Shown here: in pieces, positions 7,748-16,836 of the stretch | How the letters are laid out: each line of letters opens with the position of its first letter | Position numbering within the stretch: position 1 is the first letter of the stretch | Origin: Bacteroidales bacterium UBA6408 | GTDB taxonomy: Bacteria; Bacteroidota; Bacteroidia; Bacteroidales; UBA932 | Assembly: GCA_002439805.1 (NCBI GenBank) | Contig: DJPQ01000005.1 | Coordinates: 1 to 59,082 of the forward strand | Direction: 5' to 3' | Length of the DNA stretch: 59,082 bases | Program-made: the position numbers and the translations under genes | The notes under the pieces: model-generated | Told to the model about the DNA's origin: nothing | The model's input: only the letters and a program-made list of their open reading frames with translations | The model's database searches: none

Positions 7748-9904
7748 TCAGAACAGCCGTTCGAGCCAGAAGGCGCGGTCGTTCTTCAGGGAGTGGGCGC
7801 CCTGGTAGCCACGGTAGCCGTGGAGGCCGTCGGGATAAATCATGAGATCGAAATGCCTGCCGGCCTTCTGGAGGGCGTCGATGAGGATGAGGGTGTTCTG
7901 GAAGTGGACGTTGTCGTCGCCGGTGCCGTGGGTGAGGCGGAGCATCGCTCGGTCGTCGCTGAAGTTTGAGGGATAATCATCCACATAGTTCAGGGCACAG
8001 GCGCGGGCATATCCCTCGGGATTGGTCTCCGGAGTTTCCATGTAACGTTCCGTGTAGTGGGTGTCGTAGAGAGCCCAGTCATAGACCCCGCCGCCGGCGA
8101 TGCCGCAGCAGAACCTGTCGCTGTGACGCATCACGAGCATGGCCGTCATCGTGCCGCCGAACGAGAATCCCTCCACGCCTATGTGCGCGGCATCCACATA
8201 AGGCTGGGTCGCAAGATAGTCCGCCCATTCGCAGAAGTCGCTGACAGGCCAGGAGGTTACATCCTTATAGACCATGTCCTCCCCTGCCCGGCCGTTGTGC
8301 CCGGCTGCACGCGAGTCGCAGACTATCTTGATGATCCCGTTCTCTGCAAACCACTGGTTGGCCTCGTTCGGGGCACGCCATTGGTCACGGACATAAGGGG
8401 TGTCCGGACCGCCGTAGATTTCCATCACCACGGGATATTTCGTCGCGCCGGAAGGGTCGAATGACTTGGGATATGTAACCAGCGCGGGAAGCGTGAATCC
8501 GTCTTTCGTCGTCATCGAAATGAGCTGAGGAAGGGCATATCGCGACGCGGCGAAATTCTCCGGCGTGAAATCCTTCACAGTCTCAGCGGATATGACTTTC
8601 CCTTTTTTCAGAGAATACTTGATTTCCTTTGTCGGGGTGGTGGAGTTGGAGATATATGCCGTAAACGACTGGGCGTCATCGGCGAACCTCACGCCGGATG
8701 CGTTCATGTCAAGCGGAGTGAGATCCTTCAGACTTGCCGCCGAAACAATGTTCAACACCGAAGAAACAGAGCCTGACACCGCAGAGGAAACGGAAATGCT
8801 CTGTGCCGAAGATGCAGGGCCGGACACCGAGGCAACCGCAGGAATGTCCCCGGAAGACCTGCGTGATGGCTTCAAGGCCGCACGGGGAATATCGACCGAG
8901 AACACGGTCACGCGGGGAGCCCCGTCAATCTTCGCCGAAAAATAGAGCTTGCAGCGCTTCTCGTCGGCCTTGAGCACGGTCGCCGACCACAATTTACTGT
9001 CAGTCAGGCGGAGAACCGTCTTACCGTCGTATGAAATGTAGTAAATCTGATCCCAGCCAGTTTCGAATCGCCTTGCCACATAAAGGCCGTCGCATCCGAA
9101 CTCCATACTCTCGAACCAGTCAATCCAAGTCGGATATTTCTCATTGTAAATCAGCCTTTTGGCTCCGGTCAAGGCATCTACGGCAAAGAGGTTCAGGTCA
9201 TTCTGAATCCTCGGAAGTGTCGGGACATAGAAATCGCGGCCGCCCGCGCTCCAGAACGGGATGCCGAAATAGCCGTCGCAGACATTGCCGTCTCCGTATG
9301 AGGATGCAGCAGTGCAGCCTTCAGTCGCAGTCCCGGACGTTCCGCCCATAACCGGAAAATCTGCCCAGACTATATGTCCGCAGGCTCCGGCCTCTCTCTC
9401 GGAGCTGGAAGCCATGGCGGCGCTCACATCCACAATCCCTATGCGGACAAGCGGATTCGCCTGCCCGGCCTTAGGGTAGCGGGTGTTGTTCAGATGGCCG
9501 GGATAGCCTGCATGGTCAGGCGAGGAGACATCATGACCGGCAAACGGGGAATATATCGGAAAATACGGAACAGCAGTGTTGTCAAAGCGGTAGAATCCTA
9601 TGCGATGGCTGTCCGGAGACCACCAGAAGGCCTTGTAGCGCGAGGAGCGTCCGAGAATCTCCTCGTAATAGACCCACGAGGCGAATCCGTTGAGAATCAG
9701 CTCGCTGCCGTCATCCGTCAGACGACATTCCTCTTTTGTCGCGACATCCTCAACCCAAAGGTCGTTGCCTCGGGTAAACGCGATTTTCGTCGAATCCGGC
9801 GAATAGGTCGGATTCACCCTCTGCCGCGAGTCTGATTTGCCGTCGCCGGCCTGCGCCGCCACAGTCAGACATGATAAGACAAAACAAAATATAAATCTCT
9901 TCAT
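7748..9904 (-). CDS. Secreted S9-family dipeptidyl peptidase (DPP-IV type)
   Basis: A 718-residue serine peptidase expected to release X-Pro/X-Ala dipeptides from peptide N-termini outside the cytoplasm. An N-terminal signal peptide ends at about AAQA/GDG (residues 1-19). The beta-propeller follows (YSPDSTKIAFTRGNDLWV, LNGFASWVYYEEILGR with the Glu pair typical of DPP-IV, WWSPDSHRIGFYRFD). The alpha/beta-hydrolase domain has the nucleophile elbow GFSFGG (Ser581), Asp663 in HGTGDDNVHF and His695 in DGLHGYRG. A Ser/Ala/Val-rich run of roughly 40 residues (starting SVSGPASSAQSISVSS) sits inside the propeller and is atypical. It is flanked by the Wadjet island at its 3' end. Confidence 0.9.
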   Translation of the reverse strand: MKRFIFCFVLSCLTVAAQAGDGKSDSRQRVNPTYSPDSTKIAFTRGNDLWVEDVATKEECRLTDDGSELILNGFASWVYYEEILGRSSRYKAFWWSPDSHRIGFYRFDNTAVPYFPIYSPFAGHDVSSPDHAGYPGHLNNTRYPKAGQANPLVRIGIVDVSAAMASSSEREAGACGHIVWADFPVMGGTSGTATEGCTAASSYGDGNVCDGYFGIPFWSAGGRDFYVPTLPRIQNDLNLFAVDALTGAKRLIYNEKYPTWIDWFESMEFGCDGLYVARRFETGWDQIYYISYDGKTVLRLTDSKLWSATVLKADEKRCKLYFSAKIDGAPRVTVFSVDIPRAALKPSRRSSGDIPAVASVSGPASSAQSISVSSAVSGSVSSVLNIVSAASLKDLTPLDMNASGVRFADDAQSFTAYISNSTTPTKEIKYSLKKGKVISAETVKDFTPENFAASRYALPQLISMTTKDGFTLPALVTYPKSFDPSGATKYPVVMEIYGGPDTPYVRDQWRAPNEANQWFAENGIIKIVCDSRAAGHNGRAGEDMVYKDVTSWPVSDFCEWADYLATQPYVDAAHIGVEGFSFGGTMTAMLVMRHSDRFCCGIAGGGVYDWALYDTHYTERYMETPETNPEGYARACALNYVDDYPSNFSDDRAMLRLTHGTGDDNVHFQNTLILIDALQKAGRHFDLMIYPDGLHGYRGYQGAHSLKNDRAFWLERLF

Positions 9905-10001
9905 ACCCTATAATATTTCAGTCCAACATCATTATTTCAATCCAAACACCATTTCTATTCAGCGCCCTCTCAATCCAATACCTATATTTCTGCTCATGTC
10001 A

Positions 10002-11441
10002 TCACCTGAACAGTTCATCCTTGAAATTAACCAGATACACCTTCTCGACAGCCCTCGTCAGTGCCGTGTAGAGCCACTTCAAATCGTCAAGCGTGAGGAA
10101 ATCCTGCCAGAAGGCATTGTCAATGAACACGCAGCGCCATTGCCCGCCCTGAGACTTGTGGCAGGTCAAGGCCTCGGCATACTTGAGCTGCAGCGCGTTG
10201 AAATACTTGTCCTCACGCACAGCCTCCCAGCGCTTGCGCTTCGAAGCAATGTGCGAATAGTCCGCATCCACGCCTAGATACAGCATATTCTGCTGTTCGT
10301 AGCTGAGCGACGCCGACTCGGAATCCAGCGTATCCAGAATCACCTTTGCGGTAAATTCCTGATCATTATAGTCCGGAAGAAGCAGACGCGCCTGAGCAAA
10401 ATGCAGCCCGTAGCGTTCCTCATATCCCGAAATCCTCAGAAGCTTCGCTATGTCGCCGTTGGCGATGTAATCAACTCCTTCCAATTCCTCGCAAAACTGG
10501 TAACAGTTCTTCACAATCATCAGCTTGTCGCCCCTCACCAGCCTCTCCTCCTTGAACTGAACCATCGAGCGCACGCCCATATTGTACTTTATCGCCCTCT
10601 TGTTCGAGCGGCAGAGAATCACCGTGTCGTCCTCTCCGTAACGGGAATATGCGTCGCCGAGACTCTCGATGAGTTCGCCGCCCCCTATCCTCGCGACGTC
10701 GTCATATCCTCGGACAGACAGCCCTATATCCTCATATCCAAACACATCCTCACCAAATTCCGAACGGGTTATGAGTTCGCGCAGCCTCGTCGCATTCGCA
10801 AGAATCCCGGACTCCTTCTGCTGACGCACGACCGTCGTGAGAGTACAGAACACCGTTCCGCCCATCATCGCCATGTACTCGCGGGAAAGCGCCGGACTAC
10901 AGTCCATCCCCACGGGAGGGAGCTGCGCGGCGTCGCCGATGAGCACCAGCTTGCAGTCAACACCGTTGCGGACAAATGTCACGAGGTCGTCGAGCAGGTT
11001 TCCGGTTCCAAAAGACGCGGAAGATGACTGCTGCCCGCCCTCTATGCCGATGAGCGACACCTCATCGACGACAAAAAGAGTGTCCTTGTCCTTGTTCGGG
11101 GCGAGCGAGAACTGCCCGTAGCCGTCACCGCCCACGGATTTCTGACGGTAGATGTGCTTGTGTATCGTGGCTGCCGGCTTTCCGGAATAGTTGGAGAGCA
11201 CTTTCGCCGCACGCCCCGTGGGGGCGAGAAGTACAGTCTTGATTTTCAGTTCATTGAGCGTATTGACGACAGCGGAGATGGCGGTCGTCTTTCCGGTGCC
11301 GGCATATCCGTTCACTACCATGATGTCATCGTCCTTTCCCACGAACTCCGACATCATGCGGAGAAAATTGTCCTGACACGGAGTCGGCTCATATTTCAGG
11401 CGGGAACGGAATCCCTGATATAAAAAGTCCGCCTGCCCCAT
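10002..11441 (-). CDS. RecD-like SF1 DNA helicase (chromosomal copy)
   Basis: A 479-residue ATP-dependent helicase of the RecD/UvrD-C2 type. Motifs in order: Walker A GYAGTGKTT (about residues 45-53), motif Ia LLAPTGRAAKVL, ATIHKHIY, Walker B LFVVDEVSLIG, motif III LVLIGDAAQLPPVG, motif IV region VILCRSNKRAI, and the C-terminal LTCHKSQGGQW and WLYTALTRAVEKVYLVNF (motifs V/VI). It lacks the N-terminal region of full RecD. Its ATG overlaps the trkH stop by one base (TAATG), so the two are translationally coupled. A related helicase sits in the CRISPR operon at 37734-39206. Confidence 0.88.
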   Translation of the reverse strand: MGQADFLYQGFRSRLKYEPTPCQDNFLRMMSEFVGKDDDIMVVNGYAGTGKTTAISAVVNTLNELKIKTVLLAPTGRAAKVLSNYSGKPAATIHKHIYRQKSVGGDGYGQFSLAPNKDKDTLFVVDEVSLIGIEGGQQSSSASFGTGNLLDDLVTFVRNGVDCKLVLIGDAAQLPPVGMDCSPALSREYMAMMGGTVFCTLTTVVRQQKESGILANATRLRELITRSEFGEDVFGYEDIGLSVRGYDDVARIGGGELIESLGDAYSRYGEDDTVILCRSNKRAIKYNMGVRSMVQFKEERLVRGDKLMIVKNCYQFCEELEGVDYIANGDIAKLLRISGYEERYGLHFAQARLLLPDYNDQEFTAKVILDTLDSESASLSYEQQNMLYLGVDADYSHIASKRKRWEAVREDKYFNALQLKYAEALTCHKSQGGQWRCVFIDNAFWQDFLTLDDLKWLYTALTRAVEKVYLVNFKDELFR

Positions 11442-12886
11442 TACCTTGCCTTCCTGTTAAAGATGAGATAGACGACAATCAGGACCGGATAGATTTCAAC
11501 ACGGCCGAGGAACATGTTCAGACAGCAGACAAGCTTGGCGGCGACAGACAGCCCGCTCATGACACCCGTGCCTATTGCGCTTATGCCCACGTTTCCTATG
11601 GTAGCTATGGCAATCGAGCTCGCGTCCGAACCGCCCAGACCGGCGGCGATGAGCGAGAAGATTGCAAATGTCGCAAGAATCGCATACAAGACAAAATACA
11701 TAAGCACCGAATTCACCGCGTTGTCGGATAGGAGATGAGCGCCGAGCCGTACCGGAAAGACAGAATTAGGATGCAGCCTGCGACGAATCTCACAGCCCGC
11801 CGCCTTCAGGGCAATAAGCACACGGTCGGACTTGATTCCTCCCGAGGTAGAGCCGGAACAGGCGCACTGTATCCCGCAATAAATCAGAAGGACGGAAGGG
11901 AACATCGGCCAAAGATAAGGATTATCGACGGAAAAGCCGGTGGTGGTGATGAAACTTGAGACATGAAACAAAGAGGTCCACAGGGCCTTCCCTACAGACT
12001 TTATCGTGCCCTCAAAAAGCAGCCCGGACGTGACAAGCACCGTCATTACGGCAATCGTGCCCACATAGAAGCGGACAACCGGATTCTTAAAGACCTTGAA
12101 GGAGCCGGTTGTGGCAAAGTGGAATATCAGCCCGAAATGCATTCCGGATATGACCATGAAGAAGATGATGATGGCCTCGATGATGCGGGAATCGAAATAT
12201 GCGATCGATGCGTTCCTTGTGCTGAACCCTCCGGTCGCGATTGTACTGAAAGAGTGATTGATAGCGTCGAAGAGACTCATTCCCGCAGCCCAAAGCAGCA
12301 GGGTCTCGACTACGGCGAGCGAAAGATAGACAAGGCATATTATCCACACGGTGCGCGAAGAACGGTAGCGATAACCTTCACGCGAGAGTGATGAGAGTTC
12401 AAGGTTCGTCATCTTCAGACGGAAAGGGCTGCTGTCCGGAATCACAAGAAGAAGGAACACTATCACTCCCAGACCGCCTATGAAATGGGTCGAAGACCTC
12501 CAGAAAAGCAGGCTTTTCGGCAAGGCCTCCACATCATTCACCACGGAATATCCCGTCGTCGTGAAACCGGAAACGGATTCAAACAGCGAGTTAATCAGCG
12601 AAAACTCCCCTCCGTAGAGGATGTACGGCAGCATTCCGAAGATGAACGAGAGAATCCATGAGATGAAGATGATGAGGTAGCCGTCGGTCATGGTGATGGG
12701 GGGAGTCTTCCTGACGAATATGAAAGGAAACGCGCCGACGACAAGGGTGATGAGGAAACTTATGGCAAGAGGACCGAAAGCCGCGTCCATGCCGTTCACT
12801 ATGGAGACCATCATAGACAGGAACATGAACAGGGCGCTCACCAGCAGCGCCTTGCCTACGTTCACCGATATGACTTTGATGTTCAA
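11441..12886 (-). CDS. trkH: Potassium uptake channel subunit TrkH
   Basis: A 481-residue inner-membrane K+ channel protein of the Trk/Ktr superfamily, with roughly ten hydrophobic segments. Selectivity-filter-like turns are visible, for example ESVSGFTTTGYSV, TIATGGFSTRN, SSFITTTGFSVDN and ATIGNVGISAIGTG. The segment CACSGSTSGGIKSDRVLIALK is the usual cytoplasmic turn of TrkH. It would work with the cytosolic NAD-binding regulator TrkA, encoded far away at 53994-55352. It is followed with a one-base overlap by the helicase gene, and preceded by a HAMP-type membrane protein 61 bases upstream, so the three may form an operon. Confidence 0.93.
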   Translation of the reverse strand: MNIKVISVNVGKALLVSALFMFLSMMVSIVNGMDAAFGPLAISFLITLVVGAFPFIFVRKTPPITMTDGYLIIFISWILSFIFGMLPYILYGGEFSLINSLFESVSGFTTTGYSVVNDVEALPKSLLFWRSSTHFIGGLGVIVFLLLVIPDSSPFRLKMTNLELSSLSREGYRYRSSRTVWIICLVYLSLAVVETLLLWAAGMSLFDAINHSFSTIATGGFSTRNASIAYFDSRIIEAIIIFFMVISGMHFGLIFHFATTGSFKVFKNPVVRFYVGTIAVMTVLVTSGLLFEGTIKSVGKALWTSLFHVSSFITTTGFSVDNPYLWPMFPSVLLIYCGIQCACSGSTSGGIKSDRVLIALKAAGCEIRRRLHPNSVFPVRLGAHLLSDNAVNSVLMYFVLYAILATFAIFSLIAAGLGGSDASSIAIATIGNVGISAIGTGVMSGLSVAAKLVCCLNMFLGRVEIYPVLIVVYLIFNRKAR

Positions 12887-12947
12887 AATAAATCTATCCT
12901 CAAAAATAAATCCCGAATTTATAAAAATTCATTTCAAAAACTGTTCA

Positions 12948-13826
12948 TCAGAAATCCGGGCTGCCTTCCTCTTCCGGCTGGCTCTGTTTCAGCTGCTCTA
13001 TCTTGGTGCGGAGAAGCTTCATGCGTCTCCTGAGGTCGGCGTTCTCCTCGGTGACCTCGGAGAGGGAGTCGTTGAGCGCGGCAAGCTCGTCGTCCCCGTC
13101 GAAGCCGTAGGTGTAGCGTTTGCCTGAAGTGCGGTACAGCGTCATCCCGGCGTTCATCCGCCGTATCGGATCCACGAAATAGGACAGGAAGAAGAACAGC
13201 AGAAGCACTACAAGAAGAAGTCCGGCAGCGACCGACACCACCCCCGGCACGATGCTCCGGTAGAAGCTCTCCTGAAATGTCTCGGAATTGGACTCAAGGT
13301 CATCGTAAATCGCGACATTGAGCGTCTCCAGGTCAGAATGCAGACGGTTGAAGCGCGGCTGGAGTCTCTCGAAATACCACTCGCGGGAGTCTATGAAATC
13401 CGAAGATATGACATTCTGAAGTTCCAGCGACGTGAGCATATAGGCCGAGTAGGCGTATGCCACGGAATCCGCAAGCGGAAGAGCACGGCGCGATGTGAGC
13501 GACTGCTTGAGGCTGTCGCAGTGGCTGAGGAACAGCTCACTGTCGAACTCCGGCAGGATGTTGGAACTCTCGTCGCCGATGAGCGCCAGAATCTTGAGGT
13601 TGTAGCTGTCCGTGATGGTCGCGAGCCGCTGAGAGACATTGAGGCTGTTGATGTTGGAGGCTATGAGGTCGGAAACATAGTTGCTCATCCTCCTGTACTC
13701 CGTCACCGATATGATGCTGGAGAGCATGAGGATGACGGCGATGGAACTCATTCCGAGGATGAACTTGCCCCTCATCGTGAGTCTCCGCTCGCCACCAAGC
13801 CCTATTTTCTTCCAGTCAAAGCCCAT
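12948..13826 (-). CDS. Membrane sensor with HAMP-like region and no output domain
   Basis: A 292-residue protein. A short cytoplasmic start is followed by TM1 (FILGMSSIAVILMLSSIISV, residues ~22-41), a helical extracytoplasmic region of about 160 residues resembling four-helix-bundle chemoreceptor or kinase sensors, and TM2 (IVPGVVSVAAGLLLVVLLLFFFLSYFV). The VDPIRRMNAGMTLYRTSG segment is the start of a HAMP-like linker. It ends in a charged coiled coil (LSEVTEENADLRRRMKLLRTKIEQLKQ) and a short acidic tail. No histidine-kinase, GGDEF or MCP signalling domain follows. The gene precedes trkH on the same strand. Function unknown; it could sense and pass a signal through its coiled coil to a partner. 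Confidence 0.7.
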   Translation of the reverse strand: MGFDWKKIGLGGERRLTMRGKFILGMSSIAVILMLSSIISVTEYRRMSNYVSDLIASNINSLNVSQRLATITDSYNLKILALIGDESSNILPEFDSELFLSHCDSLKQSLTSRRALPLADSVAYAYSAYMLTSLELQNVISSDFIDSREWYFERLQPRFNRLHSDLETLNVAIYDDLESNSETFQESFYRSIVPGVVSVAAGLLLVVLLLFFFLSYFVDPIRRMNAGMTLYRTSGKRYTYGFDGDDELAALNDSLSEVTEENADLRRRMKLLRTKIEQLKQSQPEEEGSPDF

Positions 13827-13880
13827 TTCAATATCCTATAAAGGTCCAAAACAAGTAGCTCAAATAAACAACTGAGATAA

Positions 13881-14001
13881 AGGGGATGCATAAAAGGATG
13901 AGATGCAAGGCGGACGGTGAAGTCAAACACCGCAGCAACCTGATGGTTGTGAGGATTTTGACAAGACGTCCAACGAAGCAGATCGCCTTTTAGGCGCCCC
14001 G
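13881..14001 (-). repeat. Dispersed ~120-nt imperfect palindrome, copy A
   Basis: Read on the minus strand it begins GGGGCGCCTAAAAGG and ends CCTTTTATGCATCCCC, so the ends pair as an outer stem. In the middle lies TCCTCACAACCATCAGGTTG, whose CAACC/GGTTG arms form an inner hairpin. It abuts the glnS stop directly and is in the same transcriptional direction. Related copies lie at 18397-18496, 21415-21540 and 55362-55480. It may act as a transcript-end structure or be a REP/MITE-like element. Confidence 0.8.
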
Positions 14002-15678
14002 TCAGAATTTGAATGAGTCTTTCAACGCCGTCGTCTTATTGAACACGAAGTGTTCCGGAGTCGAATCCGGGTCCCTGAAGAAATAGCCCACACGCTCGAA
14101 CTGAACGGCCAGCCCGGAATTGTCCTCAAGAAGCGCAGGCTCGGCAAAGCCCGAGGTCACCTTGAGCGATTCCGGATTGAGATACTCCTTGTAGTCCTTT
14201 CCCTCCGGAATCGAACCCATCTCCGGCTCCGTGAAAAGCTTGTCATAGAGCCTAAGTTCGACCTCCTTCGCGTGCTCCGCGCTCACCCAGTGAATCGTCC
14301 CCTTGACGGAACGCCACTCGCCGGAGCCAGGACGAGTTGAAGGGTCGTAGGTGCACTTGAGCTCGACCACATTGCCCTCGGCGTCCTTTACGACCTCATT
14401 GCACTTTATTATATAGGTGTATTTCAGACGAACCTCACCGTCAGGCTTGAGGCGGAAATATTTCTTCGGAGCATCCTCCATGAAGTCCGCCCTGTCGATG
14501 AGAAGCTCGCCGGTGAACGGGACCTTCCTTGACGGGCCTTCCGGATCCGCAGGATTGAGAGGAGCGTCGAACCACTCGACCTTGCCAGGCTCCCAGTTGG
14601 TAATCGTGAGCCTCACAGGGTCCTGAACCACCATGTAGCGGTTGGACCTCTCGTTAAGGTCCTGACGCACACACCATTCCATAAGCTGCAGATCAATCAG
14701 CTGCTCCCTCTTCGCGAGACCCACCTTGTCAACGAACATCTTGATTGACTCCGGAGTGTAGCCCCTGCGGCGGATTCCGCAGATGGTAGGCATCCGGGGG
14801 TCGTCCCATCCGCTGACGAAGTTGTTGCGGACGAGTTCGAGGAGCTTGCGCTTGCTCATCACGGTGTAGGTGAGGTTGAGACGCGCGAACTCATACTGGT
14901 GGGAAGGGAAGATGCCGAGCTTCTGAATGAACCAGTCATAGAGCGGGCGGTGGACGTCGAACTCAAGGGTGCAGATGGAGTGGGTGATGTGCTCGATGGA
15001 GTCGCACTGACCGTGGGTGTAGTCATACATCGGATAGATGCACCACTTGTCGCCTGTGCGGTGGTGATGGGCGTGCACGATGCGGTACATGATAGGGTCG
15101 CGGAACAGCATGTTCGTGCTGGCCATGTCAATCTTCGCGCGGAGCACCTTCTCGCCGTCGGCATATTTCCCGGCCTTCATCTCCCTGAAAAGACGAAGGT
15201 TCTCCTCGACGCTGCGGTCCCTGTACGGACTGTTCTTCCCGGGCTCGTTCACGGTTCCGCGCCCGATGCGTATTTCCTCCTGAGACTGGTCATCTACATA
15301 CGCAAGTCCTTTCTGTATAAGCTCTTCCGCCCATTCGTACAGCTGGTCGAAATAGTCCGAGGCATATCTTTCCTCAGCCCACTGGAAGCCTAGCCATTTG
15401 ATGTCTTCCTTGATTGAATCGACATATTCCGTGTCTTCCTTGACCGGATTGGTGTCATCGAAGCGGAGATTCGTCTTTCCGCCGTATTTCTGCGCAAGCC
15501 CGAAATTGGTGCAGATGCTCTTCGCGTGCCCGATGTGCAGATAGCCGTTAGGCTCCGGCGGAAAACGTGTGATGATGCTGTTGTACTTGCCCGCGGCAAG
15601 GTCCGCCTCGATGATCTCTTCGAGGAAGTTCAGGGGCCTTGGCTCCGTCGCTTCCGCTGTCTTGATAGTCTCTTCCAT
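14002..15678 (-). CDS. glnS: Glutaminyl-tRNA synthetase
   Basis: A 558-residue class I aminoacyl-tRNA synthetase that charges tRNA-Gln with glutamine. The HIGH signature is in PPEPNGYLHIGHAKSIC (about residues 41-57), and the KMSKS counterpart is VMSKRKL (about residue 273). GlnS-typical blocks include LRFDDTNPVKEDTEYVDSI, YPMYDYTHGQCDSIEHITHS and the anticodon-binding beta-barrel region at the C-terminus (RLTITNWEPGKVEWFDAPLN and onward). Length is normal for bacterial GlnS. The divergent yicC-like gene starts 200 bases away. Its stop codon directly touches repeat copy A. Confidence 0.96.
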   Translation of the reverse strand: MEETIKTAEATEPRPLNFLEEIIEADLAAGKYNSIITRFPPEPNGYLHIGHAKSICTNFGLAQKYGGKTNLRFDDTNPVKEDTEYVDSIKEDIKWLGFQWAEERYASDYFDQLYEWAEELIQKGLAYVDDQSQEEIRIGRGTVNEPGKNSPYRDRSVEENLRLFREMKAGKYADGEKVLRAKIDMASTNMLFRDPIMYRIVHAHHHRTGDKWCIYPMYDYTHGQCDSIEHITHSICTLEFDVHRPLYDWFIQKLGIFPSHQYEFARLNLTYTVMSKRKLLELVRNNFVSGWDDPRMPTICGIRRRGYTPESIKMFVDKVGLAKREQLIDLQLMEWCVRQDLNERSNRYMVVQDPVRLTITNWEPGKVEWFDAPLNPADPEGPSRKVPFTGELLIDRADFMEDAPKKYFRLKPDGEVRLKYTYIIKCNEVVKDAEGNVVELKCTYDPSTRPGSGEWRSVKGTIHWVSAEHAKEVELRLYDKLFTEPEMGSIPEGKDYKEYLNPESLKVTSGFAEPALLEDNSGLAVQFERVGYFFRDPDSTPEHFVFNKTTALKDSFKF

Positions 15679-15879
15679 TCTATTTCAAATTTATATTTCC
15701 AAAGTTTTGGCAATATGTCAATGACTTACGATGTTTCGCCCGATGAGGGCGAGTCCATATATTTGACAATATCGTACAAATATAATGGATTTTTAGTATT
15801 TTTGCGTCGATTTCGGAGTATTTGTCATTCTATGATTATATATTACCGGAAATTATGTGAAATTCGGAAATATAGAAAT

Positions 15880-16770
15880 ATGGCGTCAGTTCAGTCAATG
15901 ACAGGCTACGGAAAGGCGGAGCTTGTGCTGGAAAAGGGAAAGATTACGGTGGAAATCCGGACGGTCAACGGAAAGACCGCTGACATCAGCATAAAGTCGC
16001 AGATGTTGCCTAGAGACAAGGAAATAATTGTGAGACAATACCTTGCAAAGGAACTCCAGCGCGGTTCGATTGATTTCTTTATGAATTTTGAGCAGAATGA
16101 GAGCGACGCGTCAAGGGAAATCAACGAGGATGCTCTGCTCGGATATTTCTCGCGGCTGAAGGACATTCGGAGACGGATTGCGGACGACGAGTTCGGGCTT
16201 TTCGACGCCGCTGTGCCGTCGCTCCTGAGGCTGCCGGACGTGGTGGGCCAGACCAAGAAACAGGAAATCGTGAACGACGGAAACTGGGAGGCCGTTTTCG
16301 GAACCGTGCAGAAGGCGGTCGAGGCGCTGAAGGAATTCAGACTCCGCGAGGGCGAGGCGCTAAGGCGCGACGTCACGGCAAAGGTGGAGAACATACTCGC
16401 CTGCTCACGCGAAATAGAGAAGTTCGAGCAGGAGAGGATTGCACAGATAAGGGAAAAAATCCTGACGCGCTTCGACGAGCTGAAGCTTGAGGTCGATCAG
16501 ACGAGGCTCGAGCAGGAGATGATATTCTACATCGAGAAACTCGACATCAACGAGGAGAGGGTAAGGCTGCGTCAGCATTGCAGCTACTATCTCGAAACCC
16601 TTGAGAATGAGCCGTATCCGGGACGCAAGCTCGGGTTCATAGCCCAGGAGATGGGACGCGAGATTAACACTACAGGCTCAAAGTCCAACAACCACGAGAT
16701 GCAGAAGTATGTCGTGAAGATGAAGGACGAACTTGAAAAAATCAAGGAACAGTCGCTGAACATATTATAA
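15880..16770 (+). CDS. yicC: YicC-family endoribonuclease
   Basis: A 296-residue protein of the YicC/DUF1732 family; characterised members are cytosolic endoribonucleases. The start is set at the ATG giving MASVQSMTGYGKAELVLEKG, because MTGYG is the conserved N-terminus of the family and the frame further upstream holds no conserved sequence. Other family blocks are VEIRTVNGKTADISIKSQ near the N-terminus and, at the C-terminus, EQEMIFYIEKLDINEERVRL, PGRKLGFIAQEMGREINTTGSKS and the closing helix ending EQSLNIL. The gene is divergent from glnS, and the AI-2E-family permease gene starts 66 bases downstream. Confidence 0.93.
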   Translation: MASVQSMTGYGKAELVLEKGKITVEIRTVNGKTADISIKSQMLPRDKEIIVRQYLAKELQRGSIDFFMNFEQNESDASREINEDALLGYFSRLKDIRRRIADDEFGLFDAAVPSLLRLPDVVGQTKKQEIVNDGNWEAVFGTVQKAVEALKEFRLREGEALRRDVTAKVENILACSREIEKFEQERIAQIREKILTRFDELKLEVDQTRLEQEMIFYIEKLDINEERVRLRQHCSYYLETLENEPYPGRKLGFIAQEMGREINTTGSKSNNHEMQKYVVKMKDELEKIKEQSLNIL

Positions 16771-16836
16771 ACCGGCGCAGTGAATCTCCCGCATTTTGTC
16801 GGAGGGACCAATCGGAGCGCATAACAGGCAACGGAC

